This document shows, in pieces, positions 53,968 to 64,000 of a stretch of DNA of 64,000 nucleotides. This DNA comes from Clusia tigrina (taxonomy: Eukaryota > Arthropoda > Insecta > Diptera > Clusiidae), in NCBI GenBank assembly GCA_920105625.2, contig OV050032.1, forward strand, positions 130,361,310 to 130,425,309. The letters run 5' to 3'. Position 1 is the first letter of the stretch; each line of letters opens with the position of its first letter. The translations under genes were made by a program, and so were the position numbers. A model generated the notes under the pieces. The model saw nothing but the letters and a program-made list of their open reading frames with translations. It was not told the origin of the DNA and did not search any database.

Positions 53968-55080
53968 AAATGGCTGGCTACCTCTGGTTGTATCTTAGCC
54001 TTCCCAAAGCAAGGGGCTCTGCTCTGGGTGAGATGTTGTTCCCCATTACTCGTGGGAATTTTTATGAAATATAAAAAAATAAAAACATACCATACTAATG
54101 CCCTAGTGGCAACAAATTCTGCTGGCATCCAGCCCTCGAAAGAACTTTTACAGCCCAACGAGACTAATATTGGAATGGACTTCGAAGTCGACGACATGGA
54201 CATTAAAAATGTTTTCTTCAAAGAAGTGTGAGCCCTGAAGAAGCCAAAGGATTTGTCAAGCTACTAATGGCTCAGGATAAGAAAGATCTGGCGAATCTTA
54301 CCGCTAAAATTTGTAAGAGGGACTGCTCCGAAAGCACCATAGCGACCCTGGACCAAAATACTCCAAAAAAAAGGTCGGGTACTATGGATGCTAGGTCACA
54401 AGTCAGACCGTCGGCACAATAGGCGAACGAAACGTACCCCAATGATTCCAAAAATACTTTTATCTCCAAGGAACCAAATACTAGAGTAAAAATTGCTATA
54501 ACAGAACTAGATTACCGCGAGGTCGTCGGGTCTACAAGCCAGTTGCAGGCAATACAAAAGTGTGAGAATGTCGAAAAGGCTCTACAAAGCCTAAATTCAA
54601 CGGTTGCACCTTTCGTCCAGGGTGGCTGAACGTATGGTGTGCAGACGTCAGCACAGCCCAATGGTTCCACCAAATTGTACCTTCTATCCAACATTGGAAG
54701 TCTTCTGTATTGAGGATAGTCGAAGAGAAAGACGTACCCAAAGCTCGAATTTTCTTGGGACATTTCTCTGAGGAGCAAAGCTCGATTGTGGGTGTGATCC
54801 TGGCTCGTGTTGAAAGTCAGAACACTGGACTGAGGGTCGTCGATTGGAGAGCGACGCACAGGGCCTAAAAAGGACACAACTACGTACTCACAATGGCCAT
54901 AAACTCTTTTCAGCGGAGATAATCGGTGTGAGCAGGAACCTCATGGGCTACGGTTTCGACATGGAGAGAGTTCACCCCAGGGAGAACACCTGTGCAAAGG
55001 AAGGGGCGAAGAAGGCGGAACAGGCTGCTCTGTCACTTGTCAAGTTGCCAGCCTCCATGCTGCTCAAGAGCCATAAATAG
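53968..55080 (+). pseudogene. LINE ORF1 with a DUF4780-like domain
   Basis: Decayed. The best block, about 54627-54866, reads NVWCADVSTAQWFHQIVPSI, EEKDVPKARIFLGHFSEEQ and VESQNTGLRVVDWRATHR. The spacing of W, LR, PK and NPGL/NTGL-like residues resembles DUF4780, found in ORF1 of some insect LINEs. The frame is interrupted before and after. It stands directly upstream of an endonuclease-RT ORF in the same orientation. Confidence 0.6.
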
Positions 55081-56838
55081 GGAAAGCACAAAAAGGACCA
55101 CAATGGCAGTTACTTTACTGCCCAGCCGGGCCACAAGTTCCCAAATTCCCTCCTCCACACCTGTCAAATGCACGAAAACAATCCCCTCACATTGTTTTGT
55201 TGCGCACGCAAAGTATCAAGCAGAAATGACCCAGGAGGAAATAATCCTGAACCAGTACAGTAGAAGCCGGAAGGTGGCAATTCGTGGCAAAAAAAGGCGG
55301 CAATGGCCAACCGCCTAAAAAATAGGTAGTCCACAAAGCAGCTTAAATGCCTACGGGCAAACCTCCACCATGCAAAGGCGGGTTCTGATATCTTAAATAG
55401 GAGGTTTGCATACGAAACTTTAGACCTGGCACTCATTCAGGGGCGTTGGGTGCTGAATGGGAAAATCAGAGGTCTAAACAATACTGATGGTAAGTTAATA
55501 TATGAATATAACCATCAAGGGTGAAGTCATTGATCTCACCCTGGCCACTTATAGTTTGTCTTCCGCTATCTTGAATTGGCATGGCTCAAAAGAGGTATCG
55601 ATGTCGGATCATCGTTATATAAAATTTGACTTAGATTCCTGAATGGAGATATGGCAGAGATTTCGTAATCACAAGAAATCTAATTGAAATTCGTTTCGCT
55701 TTCATATAAATGATAGTGTGAGTTGCTCGACTGAACCTATAAAAAGGGTACACGCGCTTGAGATTGAAACAGGAAAAATTCTGAACCTCAACAATGCTTT
55801 CGAGGAGACTTGCCCGGAAAGACTCCCAAAAAGACGTTCCCTGGTGGAATAATACGCTCAATACTCTGAGAAACAAAGTAAGGAATCTCTTTAACAAAGC
55901 AAAGAATAAAGGTGACAGGGACACGCATAAAAGGACCCTTTCTGAATATAATCGAGAGCTAAGAAAATCGGTACGAGCTACATAAAGGGATCATTGTGGG
56001 AACATCTCAGATCTGCCCAAAATTTTTCCCCTTCAGAAAGCCCTTCGAAAAGAAGATTCCAATCGTCTAGGTACCTCCAAAAAACCAGATGGAAACTACG
56101 CGAGCTTTCCTAAGGAAATAGGTTCCCTGCTCCTAGAAACTCATTTTCCGGGTAGTAAGTCTGTGGGACCGGCTCCAAACTTGATGCAAGAGCAGTCCCT
56201 GAGTGCCAATAATCGAGGAAGGAACCTAGAAGCCAAACTCATAAATAATAACAGGGTACAACGGGCCATCCCAACTTTTGGCCCATGCAAATCTCCTGGT
56301 CCAGATGGTGTCATGCCTTACGTTCTTCAGGGGGGCTCGGATATAATTGCCTCCAGTCGGATATAATTGCCTCCATCATGATAATGAGGTCAAGTCTCTT
56401 GCTTGTCCACATTTCATTAAAATGGAGGGAGGTAAAAGATGTATTATTACCCAAGGCAGGTAAAACCTCAGTTGAACTGCCTAAAGCATATAGTTCCATC
56501 AGCCTCAGCTCCTTTATGATTAGGAAAGGCATTAATCTGAAAGGATATACCTTTCCTAATCTCCAACTGGATTAGAGATTTACTGAAAACCAGAACCATC
56601 AATGTTGACAAGGTGTCAAAAAAGTCATATACACAACCAGGGGGTGTCGGCAAGGAGGGGTACTTTCTCCTCTCCTCCGGAAGTTGGTTTTTGATGAACT
56701 TCAAGAGAAGCTAATCGGTCTGGGATTTAGAACACAAGGTTACGCTGAAGATATAGTCATATATATTGTGGGTAGCCATGAGGAGACCATCTGCTCTCTC
56801 CTAGAACAGGCCCTAAGCATAACCAACAATTGGTGCAA
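55081..56838 (+). pseudogene. LINE ORF2 remnant: endonuclease end and RT
   Basis: Endonuclease end near 55530-55630 (VIDLTLATYSL, WHGSKEVSMSDHRYIKFDL). Linker near 55800-55985 (DVPWWNNTLNTLRNKVRNLF). RT start near 56270 (FGPCKSPGPDGVMPYVL), then RQGGVLSPLLRKLVFDEL near 56650 and a mutated box GYAEDIVIY near 56745. Pieces are joined by deletions and shifts. Possibly of the Loa/jockey group. It is cut at 56838 by the gypsy E LTR. Confidence 0.75.
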
Positions 56839-57249
56839 GTGTTGCGAGTCAATATACGACTACCTACGAGTAGTTGACTCGCGACACAACCCAAGTAGCC
56901 TATATATATGAATTTCACAGGTGTTACAATTACACAGTGACACAAAAACTAGGGCTAAAATGCACAATTGGCATTTTGTATGAACTGGCTCATTGCGCTT
57001 TTTGTTTTGGGTCAACACTTGCGTAATTGGAACACCTAAGTAGGTTATAAAAATAATTATGTAGCTAGAATTAAGAATATAAATAAGAGTGCATTAAGAA
57101 TAAATCGAAGTTGTATATTTCCGGAAGCGAAACGGTGTGTGTTGTGTTTACGCCGCAGTCGGCAAGTGTTTTACAGGTCTGGCAAGTATTTACAGGTGAC
57201 AGGCAACTGCAGGGCGCATTGCCACAGCTAACGCTCGGAGAACGCAACA
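56839..57249 (+). repeat. Gypsy E 5' LTR
   Basis: About 411 bp, inferred from TGTTGCGAG...CGCAACA ends and the PBS-like cggcgtagccggtagg just after it, in line with gypsy A. The first 46 bases form a 12-pair stem-loop (56840-56851 with 56873-56884). tataaata and aataaa near 57080-57105 are the likely promoter and poly(A) signals. Confidence 0.82.
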
Positions 57250-58159
57250 ATCGGCGTAGCCGGTAGGATCCAACGTCGAGTGCCAGGAAATGAGCACTCC
57301 TACGCGGGAATCCACCAACGGGAATCTACTACTAGCAACGTTAGGATAACCAACTCAAAGGAGTTCAAACGAGGGAGCAAGGATATTGGTAAGTATGCTT
57401 ATATTAGGACAGTTTAGTATTTAAGTGAATTTTGTCGACGATTCTTCGGTGGCCGTGTGGGCGCTTTTGCGCCGGTCATGCAGAAGAAGCAGCATCGGTG
57501 CTGAATAGCCGCTGCGGTTAGGTGACACTAGGTTGATTCGCAAAAATTGTTAATGGTCAGGTTGTATAGACTTGTTTCACTGAGATTAGGCTCATACTTT
57601 TTAATACTTCTTGTTTCAGCATTCTCGGGGGATGTGGAACGTGTCTGCAAATTGACGGTTTTTGCGTTATTGAATTGCGAACTTGTGTATACCGGTTGGT
57701 TTGGTTCGGAAAGAACGTGCCACGGTATAGGGTTCGTACGGTTATGATAGGGGATTTGTGTTTGTTTGTCGGTAGGAACATTTATATGTTTCAATTTATA
57801 TTGTTTTGAAATCAAAATAAAGATTGATTTAAATATTTGGCATTTTGAGTTTAGGGTATTAGGTGAAGAGGTACCGACAACACGTGTTGTTGCATCAAAG
57901 TTTTTGTAGTTCGGAAACTACGATTTGCGTAGCAATGTTGGAGAAAACATTTAAATGCTATTATTACGATGCGCATACGTTACGGGTTTATTTTTAAATA
58001 TGGATTCGAATTTCCGGGAGTGAATCAAGACATTTTTGCCTGTAATTCCGATTTCGGTTTTTGCGAATTGGGAGGATTTTTTTTTTTTAACAGATGCATG
58101 GAGATTTTTCTTTGAGATTGGGTTGATCAACGGGATATTTATTGGATTAGACATAGTAC
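57250..58159 (+). other. Gypsy E leader
   Basis: A splice-donor shape gGTAAGTATG at 57389; a GC stem gggcgcttttgcgcc near 57460; the conserved block 57829-58050 with the palindrome and competing hairpins; then a 12-T run ending aacag (about 58080-58096), a strong 3' splice-acceptor shape, 60 bases before the gag ATG. Together these suggest a 5' untranslated intron. Confidence 0.6.
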
Positions 58160-60342
58160 ATGGGACTATCGAAGGAAGTGCGGGAGTTGCTGAAATCCCA
58201 GGAAGTGGTGTGCAAAGAGGTACAGAGGTTGATTTACAACTTCAGGAAGGACCGGAAGGATGTAAAAATGATGAAGTATTATCACAGATGAATCACCGAG
58301 TTGCGAGGTTTGGTGGAAAAATTTCAAAACAACCACGTAAAATAACTGCCGCACAAGGAGGTCTGTAGGGACGCCGAATACTTTGCGACGAACTTCCCTG
58401 GATATGTGGAAAATTGAGTGTCAGGGTGGCTCAGGTATTCGAGACAGATTTAGCAACAATTGGGGCACCGAGTGGGTCTCCGTTAAAGAGCAAAGAAGAC
58501 GCACAGGACGAGTTAGAAGCAGTAAAAACAGAGGTGAATCTTTTCACCGAGAGGGTATTCGAACATTTCGAAGCCAGCGCGGGTAAGACTGAAGCCCAGA
58601 CGTTGTGGGAGGAGTCCAGAGTAAGGGGTAGAATATCGTCTTTGGAAGGAGCCGATTTGGCGCTGACTGCTATCTTGAGCAGGAGGGAAAACGAATTAGA
58701 GGAAGTACGTAAGGAAAAGGAGGAGCTGAAAGCTGATAGAGAATTCCTTCAAAATAAAGCTAAGGAACTCTCAAGACGGCCCGAGGAAACAGAGGAGGAA
58801 GCTTCTTTGTTAGAGCAAGAGAATTTCAGGTTTAGGGGAGCGACGGTAGTAGTGAAGCCATCTCAGGTGAGGCCAAGGTCGGTGTCACGTCGGAAATACA
58901 AACGCAGACGATTCAGGCTTCGATACCGGAACAAGGAGGAACAGGATACTTGTCGCCCCAGTGTATCCGAGGACATCTCGTTCCGAAAATAGTAGTGAGG
59001 GATTGCGATTTAGGAGGGCTACCGATTAGTTTCATTGAGGACCAGGCACAGCGCGAATCGCAGGTGAATAAGAAAGCAGCGATTCAACCGACGAGCGTAG
59101 GGGAAAAGGATAAAGCGCCTCAGTCGGAAGAGCCTATATACGACACGCCAGCTCGGTTGGAAGCACGCCGGCCACTAAGTTTGCGCCAGGATCTGGTTAA
59201 GTATCTATTGGTAGAGGGGATTAATAGCCAATTATCTACACAAGAGGTGAGCGATACAGTTATTCCTGTGGTGGTTAACTCGACAGTCAGAATGAGCATT
59301 CTGGAGGTGGCCAAAGCTGTGGAGAAGCTTGTGCCTATGTTTTCTGGCGTTGAGATTTACGATCTCAGGACGGAAATCAGGAGGTTCAAGGAAGGATGCG
59401 AGCTTGCCCAACAAAGTGTTCCGTGAGCGGAGGTTGAACACTTGATAAGATGCATAAGATAGAGAACAACAGGAGACGCGTTTGATTTGTTGGCACATAG
59501 CCCAGTAGACAACCTGACTGATTTATATGCTATCCTGGACAGGACATACTTGAAACAAAAATCGTACGACGTACTCATAAGATAGATCCAGGAGTCTACT
59601 CAGAAGCCTTGAGAGGAATTGCGTCGGTATACAAATCGCAAATAGAGAGGGCCATGGTGACGGTGTTCAAGGCCGGTTTAGTAAACAGGGACTTGGCCAA
59701 TTACACGCTAGGTCTGACACAACGATCAATGGCAGATTTGATAGAGGCAGCTACGTCTGCAGAGGTGGCCATTCAGCAAAGAGCCACGACGGGGGGCATA
59801 TGCTGGACGAGTGCACCCGCTGGTTCGAGTGTCCCGCGACAAGAATTGGGGGGTAATGAGAAACGGGGAATGGACCATAGAGATCGACGACGGCTGTAGA
59901 GGTCGTAAGCTCATTTTGTAATAGGCACGGGCATTTCTGGGATGAGTGCCGGACGAGGAGGAATAGTCCGTTTTGTGAGGATTGCGGTAATTATGGACAC
60001 CAAAGAGGGATGAGTTGTCCAAGGAATGCATCAGCAAGACAACAGTGTAGACAGTACTACTCCAGAGAAAGCTTCGGAAATCATCAGCAAAGTACCATTG
60101 CCAGTCAGCAGAGACCCGTGTTGCCTCGTGGAAACCCAGGGGACCGCACATGGCAGCGGAACACGGGCGGCACAAGTAATAACCATCATACCTATGGTTC
60201 GCAGCAAAACCAATCATACGATGCAAGGAACGAACGGAAAGGAAGTCGCCAACCGACCTGTACATGGTGCGGGCGCATTGGCCATATGGCAGAGAACTGT
60301 TTCGCGAGGCATAGCAACAGGCAGAATCAGGGAAACCGGTAG
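58160..60342 (+). pseudogene. gag: Gypsy E gag
   Basis: Starts at ATG 58160 (MGLSKEVRELLKSQEVV), matching gypsy A Gag. In-frame stops occur within the first 100 codons. A coiled coil lies at about 58680-58830 (KAKELSRRPEETEEEASLLE). Capsid pieces are at 58950-59426 and 59609-59899. Three CCHC knuckles lie near 59905, 59975 and 60262 (CNRHGHFWDEC, CEDCGNYGHQRGMSC, CTWCGRIGHMAENC), in two frames. Confidence 0.82.
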
Positions 60343-60689
60343 GGGGCCAACCTCAGCCTAGAGGTTGGAAACCCCAGAACACTGCTTATATTCAGGCACC
60401 AAACGTGGTTCTCACGTCAGCGACAGTCGAGAAACCACAAACTCCGAAGATACAGGATACAGCACTTTTAGGGACAATACATTTTTTTGTCTATCGCTAA
60501 GCCTGTGAACTACCTCCCTGGTATATTAATATATATAGGAACAAATTTTAATAGTATTAGTGAAAGATGCAGACAGGTAATTCAGCCGGCCAGGGGTATG
60601 ACAGCAGATTTTGAAACTGCATGGGGAAGATGAATGGTAGTACGGCAAATTTTAAATCGTGTTTAAGTATACTTTTTGCTAGCACCGCT

Positions 60690-62239
60690 AGGTTTATGAG
60701 AGATATGTGTAGAGACCCTCCTCGATATAAACATTTTTTGGCTAACAATTTCAACAGTCAGTCTACCTACACGGATGATTCTTATGTGATCATTCCGTGC
60801 AAGGCAGCAAAAGCAGGCCATCTGGTATTATTGCAGGACACAGGTGCGGACACCAGTCTAATAAAGGTTGAATCCATGAGGTCATTTCCCAATGTACAAG
60901 CGTGCAGAATAAGCAGTTTAAGCGGGGCATTTGGGGGAAGTGTTAAAACCTTTTGCCAAGTGAAACTCGATATTCACCGTGCTGAGAATTTGGAATGGGA
61001 TTTCCACATTATCCAGACCCAAGACGGTATCCCGGCAGATGGAATACTGGGAAGAGATAATTTGTGGAATTGGTCTATAATAGATACAGTACGTAAACGC
61101 TTATCCGTATGCAATGGGAACGGGAAACTGTGAAAAATTTTAGACTTTGTGGAAGGGACAGTATAGGAAGGAACCGGAGTAGAATACGGAGGGACAGTTT
61201 AAGCAGGGAGCAGGAAAGTCAATCAGAAGGCATAGCGAAGGCTAAGGCAATAACTGTAAAGAAGGTAAGGGTATCTGTGAAAGAGGGTTCAACAATAGAA
61301 AACAGGCAAGAGATACAGCCTGGCGTGCATATCAGCGATACTTTGGCATACGCCACAGATTATACAATCGAGGCACCAGTGCTGAATACTCAAGAATCGG
61401 ATGTAGTGTGGGATCAGAATTGCGAGGCGACATGTTCCAATATCTCGGAGTACGACATTAGAGAAGTGAGCGATGCGAGTGATTTTGTATTGCAGGAAAA
61501 GTCTCGGGAGAATACCGAGAGAGCGGAGAAACTGAAAAACGAATTGGGAACGGGGAGTATTTTGAATGAGGAGGAAATCCGTTCAATAGCTAGAATGTGC
61601 GCAGAGTATAACGATGTTTTCCTACTCGATGGAGACGCGCTGCCGTTCATATCTACAATTGAGCACAATATTCCCATAGCGGAGGGGCAGTTGCCCATAA
61701 ATCAAAGGCAATATAGAATTCCAGAGGCTCACCGTGACGAAATGAATCGACAGGTGGAAAAGTTGTTGGAGGAGGGCATAATAATGCCGAGCAATTCTCC
61801 ATGGAATTCACCTTTATTATTGGTTCCGAAAAAGTCCCAGGACAACACCAAGAAATGGAGATTGGTGGTCGATTTAAGGAAATTAAATGACGTCACGCTG
61901 AAGCAAGTTTTTCCGATCCCAAGAATTGACGAAATTCTGGATCAGTTGGGTCATTGTAGGTATTTCTCTACGCTAGATTTGGCTAGTGGATACCATCAAA
62001 TCTTGATGGGTGCGGAAGACAGAGAGAAAACGGCATTCAGCACGTCTTTAGGTCATTTTGAGTTCAAACGAATGCCATTCGGACTTACTGGTGCTCCAGC
62101 AACTTTTCAGAGGCTCATGAATAGCATTCTAACTGGTCTGCAAGGTATTGACTGTTTAGTATACCTAAATGAAATAGTGGTATATGGAAGGAATCTGTCA
62201 GACCACAGTAGCAAGTTGAGTAAAGTACTTCTTTTTTTT
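60690..62239 (+). pseudogene. pol: Gypsy E protease and RT
   Basis: The protease frame to 61133 holds LLQDTGADTSLIKV and IPADGILGRDNLWN. It overlaps in another frame with 61109-62257, which carries a linker and RT: VEHNIP-like IEHNIPIAEGQ, WRLVVDLRKLNDVTLKQVFP, TLDLASGYHQILMG, RMPFGLTGAPATFQRL, and a box mutated to YLNEIVVYG. RT breaks at the LINE junction (about 62239). Confidence 0.87.
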
Positions 62240-62241
62240 TC

Positions 62242-62640
62242 GAAAAGCTCCCCTTGACCGCGATTAGGTCCCTTCGGAAAGCGTACGGTGGAACGCAAAC
62301 AGCAACCATCAGTTTGCCCCCTCTGGCAGCCGCAGCGCTACTGGCCGGGAAACTGAGAGTCGGATGGACCTCTTGTCGGGTGCGGGGAAAGGTAGTACCC
62401 ACACGTTGCTACAAGTGCATGGAGTTTGGGCATATTGCCAAAAAGTGCAGTATCAAGGAGGACTGGCGGAATCGGTGCTACAGATGCGGCGCCGAAGGCC
62501 ACAACGCCAACGAGTGTAGCAAAAGCCCAACCTGTGCACTCTGCAAGACCAAAGGCCGCAAGGATACGGAGCACTCGACAGGATGCAGAATATGCCCGTG
62601 GTATAAGCAAGCAGTAAAGGAGTCAAAACGCATGGAATGA
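62242..62640 (+). CDS. R1-type LINE ORF1, C-terminal part
   Basis: Open frame from the junction to TGA 62638. It begins in EKLPLTAIRSLRKAYGG and includes an ARATH-like ALLAGKLRVGWTSCRVR. Three zinc knuckles: CYKCMEFGHIAKKC, CYRCGAEGHNANEC, CALCKTKGRKDTEHSTGC, the trio seen in R1-type ORF1 proteins that bind the element RNA. The N-terminal half is missing. Its stop overlaps the ORF2 start as ATGA. Confidence 0.88.
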   Translation, partial: EKLPLTAIRSLRKAYGGTQTATISLPPLAAAALLAGKLRVGWTSCRVRGKVVPTRCYKCMEFGHIAKKCSIKEDWRNRCYRCGAEGHNANECSKSPTCALCKTKGRKDTEHSTGCRICPWYKQAVKESKRME

Positions 62641-63602
62641 AGTTACTCCAGCTTAACCTCAATCACTGCGCAGCTGCACAAGACCTACTTGAGCAGACGG
62701 TGAGAGAGCACAAGATCGACGCCGCTGTGCTCAGTGAACCATATCGTCGGAAGCACCAAGGAGTCTGGGTCGAGGACAATACTTGCCGAGCTGCAATATG
62801 GGTGTGTGGAGTCAAACCTCCTCAACTCGCGAACGTCAGGAGGGATGAAAACTACGTCAGGGCAACCATAGGAGGAACCACGGTTTACAGTTGCTACATG
62901 GCACCAAGCCTAACTACGGATGAGTTTGAGTCGGCGGTAGATAGACTCGTTCTAGATGCACACGGCAGGAACCCTGTAGTAATTGCTGGCGATTTCAACG
63001 CATGGGCAACTGAATGGGGCTGCGGCCGAACTACGCCAAAGGGTCATATCCTCATGGATGCACTCGCAGCACTTGACGTGATCCTCTTGAATACCGGCGA
63101 GATGACTTTTGCCAGAGGAGGTGCCAGTTCTGCGATTGACCTAACCTTCGTAAGTAGCAGGCTGGTGAGGGGTGCAAAATGGCTGGTGAGTGACATATAC
63201 ACCCACAGCGACCACCAAGCTATCATCTGCGAACTGGAGAAGCCCCGGAATCGGCAGCGGATAGGTCCGACATTGAAAGGCTGGAGGACAAACAGCCTTG
63301 ACGAAGACGTCCTAGAAATGATGCTTGAAGGTTTGGTGCTGGAAGGCAGTGCAGAAGAAATGGCGAATCAGCTGGCAAGGAAGGTAGCAAACGCCTGCGA
63401 CGCGGCAATGCTCAGGAGAGCATATGGTGGGAGGCATAAACCTGTCTACTGGTGGACGGATACAATAGGCGAGCTCCGTAAAGCATGCCATGCTGCGAGG
63501 AGAAGCCATTGCAAAATCTGGAGGGCTCTCAAAACGGCAATATGGTTTCCGGAAGGCGAGATCTACCGTGGACGCCATCAACGAACTTGTCCAGACGGCT
63601 AA
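62637..63602 (+). CDS. R1-type LINE ORF2: endonuclease, then frameshift
   Basis: ATG 62637 overlaps the ORF1 stop (ATGA), suggesting translation by reinitiation. The endonuclease is complete: LQLNLNHCAAAQ, VLSEPYRR (catalytic Glu), VVIAGDFNAW, SSAIDLTFVSS, YTHSDHQAII. After the linker (WWTDTIGELRKACHAARR) the frame fails at about 63538, where a deletion fuses the linker directly to the RT middle; the frame then runs on out of phase to a stop at 63600. Confidence 0.88.
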   Translation: MKLLQLNLNHCAAAQDLLEQTVREHKIDAAVLSEPYRRKHQGVWVEDNTCRAAIWVCGVKPPQLANVRRDENYVRATIGGTTVYSCYMAPSLTTDEFESAVDRLVLDAHGRNPVVIAGDFNAWATEWGCGRTTPKGHILMDALAALDVILLNTGEMTFARGGASSAIDLTFVSSRLVRGAKWLVSDIYTHSDHQAIICELEKPRNRQRIGPTLKGWRTNSLDEDVLEMMLEGLVLEGSAEEMANQLARKVANACDAAMLRRAYGGRHKPVYWWTDTIGELRKACHAARRSHCKIWRALKTAIWFPEGEIYRGRHQRTCPDG

Positions 63603-64000
63603 AACAGCGATCCAGGGGAAACGATGGAGGGGTGGAACCAAGAGGTATTGCCTTGTGGTCACCCTAGATGTCAAAAATGCTTTCAACTCAGCTAGCTGGG
63701 AGCGCATAGCCAAAGCGTTAGCAGAGTTTGGGGTACCCATCTACCTGAGGCGAATGATTGCCAGCTACTTCAGCGATAGGATCCTGCTCTACCAGTCCGA
63801 AAAAGGTGTGGAGTCGCACAAGATTATCGGGGGAGTTCCCCAGGGACCGTTACTCTGGAATGCTATGTACGACGGCATCCTCCGCGTACAGGTCCCTGAT
63901 GGTGTCAAAATCATCGGATACGCGGACGACATAGCATTGGTAATCACAGCTAAATACTTGGAGGAAGTGGTAGCAGAGGCCAACCGAACTGTGGCTACCG
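63538..64000 (+). pseudogene. R1-type LINE RT, 5' part deleted
   Basis: In a second frame from about 63538: QYGFRKARSTVDAINELVQ, VTLDVKNAFNSASW (first catalytic Asp), GGVPQGPLLWNAMYDGIL and an intact GYADDIALV. The RT segments before QYGFRK are missing. The frame is still open at the window edge. Confidence 0.87.

Larger units (their letters stand above)
56839..62239 (+). mobile_element. Gypsy E: 5' part of an element related to A and F
   Basis: 5' LTR, PBS region, leader, decayed gag, protease and RT in the same order as gypsy A. It stops in RT at about 62239, where the R1-type LINE begins. No 3' LTR in the window. It is clearly divergent from A in coding sequence but shares the leader block and LTR-end hairpin. 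Confidence 0.88.
62240..64000 (+). mobile_element. R1-clade LINE, 5'-truncated
   Basis: Starts inside ORF1 after a run of T at the gypsy E junction and continues past the right edge of the window. ORF1 with three knuckles, then ORF2 with endonuclease and RT, both in R1-type order. It carries an internal deletion in ORF2. It is younger than gypsy E, since it interrupts it. Confidence 0.85.

Overview
The window reads as insect nuclear DNA, most likely from a higher fly, made almost wholly of transposable elements (TEs) nested in one another. I found no host gene, tRNA, rRNA or CRISPR. The fly assignment is an inference from the mix of families: BEL/Pao elements with env, several gypsy lineages, an I-type LINE, an R1-type LINE, a mariner and a DD41D (rosa-type) element. 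The species cannot be named. Such density suggests heterochromatin, a Y-like region or a piRNA-cluster-like locus.

Layout. 1-12244: a decayed minus-strand BEL element (BEL-3) split by a plus-strand BEL element (BEL-1, 1555-10218) with near-identical LTRs and a perfect 5-bp target duplication. 13187-25640: a decayed minus-strand I-type LINE, split by a minus-strand BEL element (BEL-2, 14864-22866, target duplication ATCAT) and by a mariner (23294-24244) that has lost its catalytic core. 25980-40406: a gypsy element (F) split in gag by a sister gypsy element (A, 26436-37259). 40407-41663: a DD41D mariner-like element. 41664-43287: mostly unrecognised, with two tandem-repeat blocks. 43288-53967: a large inverted duplication of a 17.6/297-like gypsy element (D). 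Its left arm carries a complete second gypsy element (C, 43631-48693) and its right arm carries only a solo C LTR at the same site. 53968-56838: a decayed LINE with a DUF4780-like ORF1. 56839-62239: gypsy element E, a relative of A, cut off in reverse transcriptase. 62240-64000: a 5'-truncated R1-clade LINE that runs off the window.

The genes belong to element life cycles: gag for the particle, protease, reverse transcriptase, RNase H and integrase for copying and insertion, and in both BEL families an envelope protein of the insect-retrovirus type. Nearly every copy is broken. The points most worth a second look are paired-change (covarying) hairpins at the LTR start of gypsy A and E, a conserved leader block in the same two elements with a palindrome and two mutually exclusive hairpins, the full-length-versus-solo-LTR difference between arms of the inverted duplication, the gypsy A 3' LTR that stops near its poly(A) signal, and the mariner that keeps an open frame for a DNA-binding domain only.
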